From positions 83,802,987 to 83,866,986 of the forward strand of contig CM039463.1 in the NCBI GenBank assembly GCA_022414725.1: 64,000 bases of DNA, in the 5' to 3' direction. Below, piece by piece: positions 57,231 to 64,000 of the stretch. Both the position numbers and the translations under genes were made by a program. The stretch's first letter is position 1; every line of letters starts with the position of its first letter. Under the pieces are notes generated by a model. That model searched no databases and was not told the origin of the DNA. It saw only the letters and a list, made by a program, of their open reading frames with translations. This stretch comes from Microglena sp. YARC. Its lineage: Eukaryota > Chlorophyta > Chlorophyceae > Chlamydomonadales > Chlamydomonadaceae.

Positions 57231-57814
57231 GAAGTAAAGGGGGAGTCCAGGCAAAAAACAAAGAGTCCAGAAACCAACCTAGCATGACTCATCAAGCAGG
57301 CACACATGACAGGGGCGAGAGAATCCACCACATGGGGCAGACCTGTTGGCTATAAGCATCTTATAGTTTCTGCAGCCAACACACAGCCCTGACCGTACAC
57401 CAGAAGCCACAAGCAAGAGCTCAAACTAGAGAATCAAAACCAACAAACTAAGCCCAGCCACCGAGAAAGGGCAACTGGGCTGTAGCCATGAAGACTGAGC
57501 TCAAGGCCTTGCAGGACATGGAAATAGCAGGGTGCCCAGGACCCCCTCTTGGTCGGCCCTGGTGCGTGCATGTGGGGGACTTAAGGGGTGATGGCTGACA
57601 TACGAATCTACCGATGACGAGATACGCCCTGTAGTCGCGTCTACACCGCGCCTGCACAAACTGCTATATTACCGGGTCCAGTAGGTAGGTGGGACCAGTG
57701 TAATGGTCACATTTCAGGGGCGCATGGTGGGACTGCCGTCACAGCCTCTAGAAAACGATAGGTTGGTGAGCGACAGGCCCTCTAGTACGTTCCCATTGTG
57801 TATCATATGCGTTT
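57231..57814. other. Intergenic DNA, nothing recognised
   Basis: Mixed-composition DNA with small hairpins (for example around TATAAGCATCTTATAG at 57351-57366). No gene seen. Confidence 0.45.
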
Positions 57815-57925
57815 CCTAGCACCATAGTAGCTTTGTCTAGGTAATGTAGCAGCCCGTTCCCTACAGCCGTTTCCTACCCCCGAAAGACGAGGCTCCTTTA
57901 ATACCATGCCCTACCATTATCATTA
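57815..57925 (+). mobile_element. SINE-like body fragment
   Basis: CTAGCACCATAGTAGCTTTG, GTAATGTAGCAGCCCGTTCC and GAGGCTCCTTTAATACCATG match the SINE-like bodies at 7311 and 7514 and the inverted copy at 13523; the tRNA-like head is missing. Confidence 0.7.
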
Positions 57926-58235
57926 TTACTTTATGCGTGTCCTGTTGGATGGGGCACACTGTAGTACATGATGGGGCACACTGTAGTAAACTGCTCACTA
58001 TCTTCGTAATGAGGACAGCTTTGTGGTGGTGTTTACACTGGCTGCATTTCAGGTGGAGTCAGGTGGTGTTTACACTGGCTGCATTTCCAATCTGCTATCT
58101 ACAAACACACAAGCTGGAAAGTCCGTAACACACAAGCGGGATAGCCCGATGCATATGATTGTAGAGATGTCAGTTCTGTGTTACTTTTGCTGGATACCTG
58201 ACCGCTGACCAGGTATATCACAATCCATATATAAA

Positions 58236-58311
58236 TAGGACGCCTTATTACGCGGCTTGAGGTTGAGGGGGGCAGCACATTTGCTTGCATTGGGGCCAAC
58301 TGCCAGGAATG
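58236..58311 (+). repeat. 75-bp dispersed element in the 3' flank of the MYND gene
   Basis: GGACGCCTTATTACGCGGCT, TGAGGTTGAGGGGGGCAGC and TGCATTGGGGCCAACTGCCA, ending next to the stop codon of the minus-strand MYND gene. Confidence 0.78.
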
Positions 58312-58911
58312 TCACACATCTTTTTCCTGTATTTGTTGCAGAGTCATCTTGCAGCCTGGCTTGTGCTCTTTCCAGTTGTTCGTCTGACAAACAGTGCTGC
58401 AGTAGGTGACTCGTTTGCACCCTGCGCAAATCTTCTTCTTCTTTCGCCCAAATTTAGTTTCGCAGGTAAAGCAGATGTCGAGGCGGGCGACCTTGTCTTC
58501 GTGAACAGCCCTCAAATATCTTCCAGATAGACTAGGTGGGACGATGGGGCGGTTGATGCATTCTGACTTGACTGTGACGGAGACCCGAACGTGTTCATTA
58601 CCGCAATCTCCCGATAGCTTGTTCATCCATCTCATGCACTCGAGCCTTCCGTCCGAGCCTGGGGACTCAAAGAAGTCGTCCTGGGCCTTGGGAAGGACAA
58701 AAAACATGGAGGGGTTGTTGACCGGGTCGTCTGGGTCGACCACCTCCAGCCGGAGTAGGAAATGATCATCGCTATCTCTGTCCACGGGAGTGGGCACGTT
58801 ATAGCTCCCAGCACCAGTGGAAGGCATGATCACACACTGGATAGGCAAGTCCCCCTTGGCCACTTTCAGGGCCTCCCGCTTGTGCAGATAGCAGAGTGCG
58901 AGGGTGCTCAC
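58312..58911 (-). CDS. MYND zinc-finger protein, terminal exon
   Basis: Minus strand, acceptor CACCTGCAG|GTGAGC at 58912, stop TGA at 58314-58312; 199 residues in phase 0. The C-terminus holds a MYND-type zinc finger, CFTCETKFGRKKKKICAGCK followed by RVTYCSTVCQTNNWKEHKPG and C, with the expected Cys/His spacing. MYND fingers mediate protein-protein contact, often in transcription regulators or SMYD-type methyltransferases, but no SET domain is visible here. The upstream part (SDDHFLLRLEVVDPDDPVNN) is not recognised. A reading frame continues upstream into a His-rich string encoded by the (CAC)n-like tract, which I take as intron. Earlier exons would lie above 59500. A TGTAA motif on the minus strand near 58033, about 280 nt past the stop, could serve polyadenylation. 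Confidence 0.82.
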   Translation of the reverse strand: MSTLALCYLHKREALKVAKGDLPIQCVIMPSTGAGSYNVPTPVDRDSDDHFLLRLEVVDPDDPVNNPSMFFVLPKAQDDFFESPGSDGRLECMRWMNKLSGDCGNEHVRVSVTVKSECINRPIVPPSLSGRYLRAVHEDKVARLDICFTCETKFGRKKKKICAGCKRVTYCSTVCQTNNWKEHKPGCKMTLQQIQEKDV

Positions 58912-58959
58912 CTGCAGGTGTGTTTTAATATTCAGGATGTGGGAAATAATTATTAGATG

Positions 58960-59492
58960 ATGACAGTGATGGTGGTTCTGGTGGTGGTGATGATGATGGT
59001 GTTGGTAGTGGTGCTGCTGCTGCTGGTGGTGGTGGTGTTTATGGTGATGGCGATGGTGGTGGTGGTGGTGGTCGTGGTGGTGGTGCTGATGGTGACGGTG
59101 GTGGTGGTGGGGCTGCTGTTGATGGTGGTGATGGTGGCGGTGGTGATGATGATGATGGTGCTGCTGCTGCTGCTGCTGATGGTGGTGGTGATGGTGGTGG
59201 TGATGGTGGTGGTGATGGTGGTGCTGATAATGGTGATGGTGATGATGGTGATGATGGTGGTGGTGGTGCTGCTTCTGCTGCTGGTGCTGCTGTTGATGGT
59301 GGTGGTGGTGGTGCTGCTGCTGCTGCTGATGATGGTGGTGGTGGTGGTCCTGATGATGGTGATGGTGGTGCTGCTGATAAAGGTGGTGGTGGTGATGGTG
59401 ATGGTGTTGTTGTTGGTGCTGATGATGGTGATGGTGATGGTGGTGGTGGTGCTGATGGTGATGGTGGTGGTGGTGGTGATGATGAACGCTTG
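58960..59492 (-). repeat. (CAC/CAT/CAG)n-like tract, probable intron
   Basis: About 530 bp of GGT/GAT/GCT triplets on the plus strand (CAC/ATC/AGC on the minus). It stays open in several frames, giving poly-His, poly-Thr or poly-Val strings. The minus-strand His/Gln-rich frame joins the MYND exon without a stop, so a coding role is not excluded but seems unlikely. Confidence 0.85.
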
Positions 59493-59569
59493 ACACATTG
59501 TAGTGCATGCAGCCTTTAGGAGCTCTGTTTAAAGCCTATAAATATCCATGAAATAATATTTCTTTAGCT

Positions 59570-60516
59570 TACTACTGTTACTGTTATACTACAACTTCAG
59601 TCTATGTCTGATTGTATTATGATTCCCTTTACATCTGCCTTACATAAGCAGGATCAGATTCGTTCTATAGCACAGTTTAGAATGGGTTCCCATTGGCTGA
59701 ACACAGAAAGAATGAGGGTGGTGGATAGAGCACACATCCCTCGCTCAATGAGACACTGTCAAATGTGTGGGTTCCAAAAACCCGAGGATGAAATGCATAT
59801 GCTTGAGTGCCCTTTTTATAATGATATTCGCCTCCGCTACCAGAAGCTGTTTACAGATATTTATAGGCATGTCCATGAGGATACCGACTTAACCGTATGG
59901 AATGTGGAATTCTGCGATTCCACATTCAGAACCTTTATGAATGGAAATTGATGGCACTAAGACTTTTTGGAGCAACCTAGCAGACTATCTTTCTACTTGT
60001 AGAAGAGCAAGACAGGAAGCCCTGGACTGCTTAGTGGCACCGTAATTTATTATCCCTTTTTTTTCTTCTTGTGACTTTTCATTTGTTAGCTTCTTACCTC
60101 CGCCACTGTAAGTGGTTGAGATCTGGGTCCTGCTCTAGGGGGTTTAATACCTACGCCACCAAAACGGTGGTTGGGAGTTTGGTTTGTTTGTCCTCGACGC
60201 ACCCCTGATGTAATGGGTTTTTTTGCTTTGTGGGTGCTTTTTCTTTTTGTTTAAAGCACAGAGTCTCATACACCCTCGCGGTGTCAAGTAGACTTTAACA
60301 TGTAATGTAATGTAATGTAATGTAATGTAATGTAATGTAATGCAATGTAATGTAATGTAATGTAATGTAATGTAATGTAATGTAATGTAATGTAATGTAA
60401 TGTAAAGTAACGTAACGTAACGTAACGTAACGTAACGTAATGTAATGTAATGTAATGTAATGTAATGTAATGTAATGTAATGTAATGTAATGTAATGTAA
60501 TGTAATGTAATGTAAT
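59570..60516 (+). mobile_element. 5'-truncated non-LTR retrotransposon (LINE) with (TGTAA)n tail
   Basis: Contains the C-terminal end of a LINE ORF2: HIPRSMRHCQMCGFQKPEDE followed by MHMLECPFYNDIRLRY, the cysteine-histidine motif (C-x2-C..H-x3-C) found downstream of many LINE reverse transcriptases. The frame ends at TGA 59949. A +1 shift at about 59940 opens EIDGTKTFWSNLADYLSTCR and RARQEALDCLVAP, ending at 60045, so the copy carries a frameshift. A 3' UTR follows, ending CACCCTCGCGGTGTCAAGTA. From 60301 comes a (TGTAA)n tail of over 40 units with an internal CGTAA block near 60405-60440. The reverse transcriptase and endonuclease regions are absent. Confidence 0.85.
59604..60045 (+). pseudogene. 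LINE ORF2 C-terminal fragment (frameshifted)
   Basis: Fragment of the retrotransposon protein described for this element: a 115-codon frame (59604-59951), then a second frame (59941-60045) finishing the ancestral C-terminus. The upstream frame is closed by a stop near 59566. Not a host gene. Confidence 0.8.
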
Positions 60517-60570
60517 GGGCCTCCATTCTATCCTATCCTCGGCTGCTGTTTACCAGTCTTGGGCACTAGT

Positions 60571-60852
60571 TTTATTTTCAGCTATGAGCAGCAGCTTCCA
60601 GTCAGCTCCCTGAGCTAGCCACTGCGCTAAGCCCCAAGATGTTGGCAGTTGTAGAAAGTGCTGTTTTTCTTTTCAGGTACGAGCAGCAGTTTCTAGGCAG
60701 CTCCTCTGACTGGCTATTCAGCCAAAGCTAATGCAACCTTGTATCTCTGGACGCTGTCAGAATCTGCTCGCCAGAACTGTCGAAATCTTGGGGCTTAGCC
60801 CAGTGACTGGCTCAAGGAGCTGCCCAGAAGCTGCTGCTCGTAGATGAAAATA
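60571..60852. repeat. Inverted repeat with ~70-bp arms
   Basis: Left arm 60571-60640 (TTTTCAGCTATGAGCAGCAG .. GCTAAGCCCCAAGAT) and right arm 60785-60852 (ATCTTGGGGCTTAGCCCAGT .. GCAGATGAAAATA-like end) are reverse complements with few mismatches. The loop contains a further partial direct copy (60675-60735). It could be a MITE-like element or foldback repeat. Confidence 0.82.
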
Positions 60853-61020
60853 ACGCATATGGTAAAAAGCTGATTACGTTATAATAGCATACAGGTGCAC
60901 TATGCTGTTATAGATTAGGCGGATTAGACAGCCAGGGGATCTGCCTAGAAGCTGCTGCACGTAGATGAAAATAAAACCTATGTTATAACAGCATACAGAT
61001 GCACTATGCTGTTATAGATT
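60853..61020. repeat. Tandem hairpin units
   Basis: Two copies of a hairpin with arms TATAACAGCATA / TATGCTGTTATA (about 60879-60912 and 60983-61016), separated by CTGCCTAGAAGCTGCTGCAC, a segment related to the 57-bp repeat at 12663-13000. Confidence 0.8.
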
Positions 61021-61263
61021 TGGCTTGGCTTGGTTTCGGAGTAAACAGCTACGCATCGCCCAAAATAACAAGTTCTATGCAGCGTGGCAAGCGACGTTAA
61101 AAAATAACGGAGAGGTGTTCGCGACGGAGCGACAAGTGGCAACGTAAGCGAGTTAGTTTCGAGGCCGTTGGCTGACGTGTCAGGCTTCGTCTCGGTCAGA
61201 CGGTCATACAGAGGGACAAATGGGTAACCCTGGGGGCTCCTGCCCCCTTGAAGAGGGGGCTCC
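61021..61263. other. Intergenic DNA, nothing recognised
   Basis: Moderately GC-rich. Ends with a hairpin of GGGGGCTCCTGCCCCC and AGAGGGGGCTCCG. No gene seen. Confidence 0.45.
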
Positions 61264-61596
61264 GCCAAAAACAGTGCTCTTGGATTATACCTTCCAGTGT
61301 CAGCCAAGCCAAGCCATCAGTCGCTCGGGAACATTAAGTACCGTATCGCCAAAAACAGTGCTCTTGGGTTATACCTTCCAGTGTCAGCCAAGCCAAGCCA
61401 TCAGTCGCTCGGGAACATTAAGTACCGTATCGCCAAAAACAGTGCTCTTGGGTTATACCTTCCAGTGTCAGCCAAGCCAAGCCATCAGTCGCTCGGGAAC
61501 ATTAAGTACCGTATCGCCAAAAACAGTGCTCTTGGGTTATACCTTCCAGTGTCAGCCAAGTCATCAGTCGCTCGGGAACATTAAGTACCGTATCGC
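61264..61596 (+). repeat. 84-bp tandem repeat, 4 copies
   Basis: Unit GCCAAAAACAGTGCTCTTGG, GTTATACCTTCCAGTGTCAG, CCAAGCCAAGCCATCAGTCG, CTCGGGAACATTAAGTACCG, TATC; the last copy lacks 5 bp. Because 84 is divisible by three, a frame of up to 140 codons stays open with a 28-residue repeat, but there is no start context, family or conserved partner to support a gene. Confidence 0.92.
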
Positions 61597-61994
61597 GCAT
61601 GCGCGATGCTTCACCCAACGTTTCAGAATTCGAAAACATTAACCAGACCTGAGAAAACGATGGCCCATTTCTCAAAGAACTTTTAATTCACGCAAATAAC
61701 GATTAATACTGTCTAAAAACAACACTGATACCTTCGTGCTGTGAGTCTTATATTAATTATTAGGGATACTTGTAGGTTGTGGTCAGCTCTAGGTCTAGCT
61801 GTGTTGTTGGGGATGAGGGTGAAAATCGACAAAATAATAATAAATAAATAAAATGGGGGAAATCCAGTATATTTATATATTGGAGACCGTATGCGCATTA
61901 AGTAATGGCAAACGGTTTGGCAAACAACCCTTTAAATGGGGGAAATCTGAGATATAAATCGGATGTATCCATTGAATAAATCCGATATATCGGG
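61597..61994. other. Intergenic DNA, nothing recognised
   Basis: AT-rich. An imperfect inverted pair GATATAAATCGGA / AATCCGATATATC spans about 61951-61991. No gene seen. Confidence 0.45.
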
Positions 61995-62180
61995 CCTTAA
62001 CAAAACCAGTGTACCACAAAGCGCGCGCGGCAGCGCGATTTTGTGCACGCTTTTTGAGCCACACTGCGCGTTTCGCCCAGTTTTTTCAACCCCCTGTGTG
62101 CGCAGCGTGCAGTTTTTGCGTTTTTTGCACTACACAGCGCTGACCAATTCGACGTTTGTGCGCTATAAGAGCTGGCCAAT
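61995..62180 (-). repeat. GC-rich 'AAAGCGCAAAA' dispersed element, inverted copy
   Basis: GCAGTTTTTGCGTTTTTTGC, TTTTTTCAACCCCCTGTG and CTTTTTGAGCCACACTGCG are reverse complements of 13985-14078, and the copy continues beyond that truncated element into GCGCGCGGCAGCGCG. Confidence 0.8.
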
Positions 62181-62220
62181 TTGACAAAATGTAGTACCCT
62201 GAACAAAACCCATGCTCACC

Positions 62221-62631
62221 TGAGATGATACATAGCCCCCTGTATATTGCTCCCACACTCCCCTAAATGCAAGCAGCACCTTGCCACACAAGCGATCCAA
62301 GTCTGCGTCAGAAATCGGTATCCCATGCCGCGTCAGCAGGTCAGGGTATGTCTTCTTGAAGAATCGCTGAAGCGAGGGGTAAACCCGTCGCAATGGTGTA
62401 GGCTGTATGAAACCGTCCGCTGAACAACCATATGCCAATGCCACGTGTCTAGGAACACCATTGTACACATAGCATTTCCTCAGTCTCTTGAAGGCTTCTT
62501 GATCCATTGATGGATTCTTGATGGCTTGCTCAGCTTGACCTGGACAAGTCTTTAAACTGTCAAATACTCTTAGTAGGCTGAAACCGACCATTGCCTGCTC
62601 ATTGATATCCCCCATCTCAGGAATCTGCTGT
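62221..62631 (-). CDS. Unidentified protein, internal exon
   Basis: Minus-strand open frame with probable acceptor GCCACAGCAG|ATTCC near 62630 and donor TATCATCTCAG|GTGAGC at 62220. It reads IPEMGDINEQAMVGFSLLRV .. MDQEAFKRLRKCYVYNGVPR .. LLTRHGIPISDADLDRLCGK .. YTGGYVSSQ, about 136 residues. The mixed amphipathic composition and consistent splice sites mark it as real coding DNA, unlike the repeat-derived frames around it. An ATG lies eleven bases inside the acceptor, so it could instead be a first exon. I do not recognise the family. It abuts the GC-rich dispersed element at 61995-62180, which would fall in the following intron. Confidence 0.6.
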
Positions 62632-62649
62632 GGCAGGCGGGAATATCAA

Positions 62650-62945
62650 TGGAAGAAAGCAGGACGCCTAATCGGCGTGATCTAAGGAAGTTGTCTGTAA
62701 TTAGTGCAGTTATGGTGGGTTCAGAAAGGGCGTCCGACGTGTCTTCGACGGTGCAATAGGGATGGGTTGCTAAGGATTTGAGAGGTGTTTTTAACGTAGT
62801 TGGGGTGATATGTGGTATTCAGGAAGGTGATGTACCGTATGTTGTGGTGTGGAAGAAGGCTTGTGCTAAGGATTTTTGAGGATTTTCTTTTGGGAAGGTG
62901 GTGGGGTGAGATGTGGTAGTTTAGGAGGAGATGTGGTACAGGGTA
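62650..62945. repeat. G/T-rich degenerate repeats
   Basis: Irregular copies of GGTGGGGTGAGATGTGGTAG and AAGGATTTGAGAGG-type segments, continuing at 63125-63240 and 63430-63770. Non-coding. Confidence 0.6.
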
Positions 62946-62949
62946 CTTC

Positions 62950-63130
62950 AAATGGCCAAATCGGCCAGCGCTTTAGCGCACTTAAAAACAAAAAAACTGC
63001 GCTTTGTAGTGCAAAAAGCGCAAAATTTGCTTGCTGCGCCCACAGGGGGGGGCAAAAGAATGCGCTTAAAGCGCAGAGGGGGTCAAAAAGTCAGCGCTAA
63101 AAGCGCAAAAGCGCGCGCTTTGAATTACCC
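62950..63130 (+). repeat. GC-rich 'AAAGCGCAAAA' dispersed element
   Basis: GGCCAGCGCTTTAGCGCAC, TAGTGCAAAAAGCGCAAAAT and GCTGCGCCCACAGGGGGG, then AAAGCGCAAAAGCGCGCGC. Same family as 13985 and 61995. Confidence 0.82.
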
Positions 63131-63255
63131 TGGAGGTGGGGTGAGATGTGGTAGTTTAGGAGGTGGTATGGAAGAACCGAAGAAGGCTCATGCTAATGAT
63201 TCGGAAGGTTGGATTTTGGAAGGCGGTGGGATGGGGTGAGATCTGATGTATTATT
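63131..63255. repeat. G/T-rich degenerate repeats
   Basis: More copies of GGTGGGGTGAGATGTGGTAG and TTTAGGAGGTGG. Non-coding. Confidence 0.6.
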
Positions 63256-63264
63256 TTTAAGGAA

Positions 63265-63430
63265 CGCCAATATGATATTATATGATATCATGTCATCATA
63301 TGATATCATATGATGCCGGCGGCCTGGCTAGGCCAAAGTTAAAATACAATATCATATGATGCAATTTGTATGATATCATATGATATCATACTCACCTTTG
63401 GCCAACATCATATGATATGCCGATCCCTAG
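63265..63430. repeat. ATATGATATC palindromic module
   Basis: At least six copies of CATATGATATCAT-type palindromes flank GCCGGCGGCCTGGCTAGGCC and an inverted GGCCAAAG / CTTTGGCC pair (63332-63339 and 63396-63403). It is bounded by CGCCAATATGATATTATATG and CATATGATATGCCGATCC. Looks like a foldback element. Confidence 0.75.
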
Positions 63431-63775
63431 TTATTTAAGAATCAAGGAGATGTGGCATGAAAGAAGGTTGTGCTAAGGATTTGGGAGAGGTATTATGGAA
63501 GATACAATCTTTAGGGTTTAGGTGGGATGAGAAAATGACAAGAAGTATTTTGGAAGGAGAGGTGGTATGAAAGATAAAATGTTTTGGGTTTAGGTTGGTT
63601 AAGGTGGGTTTAGGAGGGGTGAGAAACTGACATGAGATATTTTGGAAGGAGAGGTGGTATGAAAGATACAATGTTTAGGGTTAAGGTTGGTTAAGGTTGG
63701 TTTAGGAGGGGTGAGAAACTGACATGAGGTATTTTGGAAGGAGAGGTGATTTGGAAGATTAAATGCTCATGCTAT
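63431..63775. repeat. ~105-bp tandem repeat
   Basis: Three to four copies of TTTTGGAAGGAGAGGTGGTA, TGAAAGATACAATGTTTAGG, GTTTAGGAGGGGTGAGAAAC, TGACATGAG. Non-coding. Confidence 0.85.
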
Positions 63776-64000
63776 GGATTTGGAAGGTGGTGGGGGGATT
63801 TTCACCGGTATTACATTATATGTCATAGGCAGGCCATAGTTGACCCAATACAAGGCCGCTCCACAATTCCACATCCGGGGGGGTCTAGGGGGGGGGGGGG
63901 GGGGTCTTCCAGCCATCCTCAAAATGCCAGGGTGCGAACAAGCAATGCGGCAAAGAAGCAAGAAAGCAAGATTGTGGAGCACAGTGCGGGCATCTTATCC
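63776..64000. other. Window end, no gene recognised
   Basis: Contains a poly-G run of about 17 bases at 63887-63903. Short open frames on the minus strand are not convincing. Confidence 0.5.

Noticed and set aside
58957..59498. Poly-Val, poly-Thr and poly-His proteins
   Set aside because: All frames of a GGT/GAT triplet tract; no independent support.
61220..61642. 140-codon frame with a 28-residue repeat
   Set aside because: Explained by the 84-bp tandem repeat; no homology or gene context.

Overview
The window reads as nuclear DNA of a green alga, probably Chlamydomonadales (inferred from green-lineage-like E1-beta exons, GT-AG introns, TGTAA-tailed retrotransposon debris and extreme tandem-repeat content; no marker fixes the species). 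Almost all of it is intron or intergenic repeat. No bacterial features, rRNA, CRISPR or viral genes were seen.

The backbone (1-55441, + strand) is the 3' part of one nuclear gene for the beta subunit of the branched-chain 2-oxoacid dehydrogenase E1 component (BCKDHB type). Eight exons (238-316, 2175-2233, 4856-4873, 6126-6216, 9615-9688, 11293-11387, 52056-52167, 55103-55441) join in frame to 867 nt (288 codons plus stop); the 5' exons lie outside the window. Over 98% of the gene span seen here is intron. One intron (11388-52055, about 40.7 kb) holds a 36.6-kb array of a 50-bp satellite (14081-50670). Its flanks are near-perfect, while its middle (about 18.4-37.9 kb) is riddled with single-base indels that look like uncorrected long-read error.

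Nearly every exon is accompanied by broken 'echo' copies of itself in tandem. Upstream echoes carry the acceptor and 5' part of the exon, downstream echoes carry its 3' part and donor, and in each series a single copy stays intact. The introns seem to have grown by tandem duplication of segments that straddle exon-intron borders.

Downstream of 55441 lies intergenic repeat DNA, then the last exon of a minus-strand MYND zinc-finger gene (58312-58911), whose upstream intron is a (CAC)n-like tract. Beyond it are a 5'-truncated LINE ending in a (TGTAA)n tail (about 59570-60516), hairpin-rich repeats (60571-61020), an 84-bp tandem repeat (61264-61596), and an unidentified minus-strand exon (62221-62631). 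The right end (62.7-64.0 kb) is simple and dispersed repeats. Several dispersed families recur: a tRNA-headed SINE-like element, a 75-bp element, a 115-bp element, and a GC-rich 'AAAGCGCAAAA' element whose copy abuts the left edge of the giant array.
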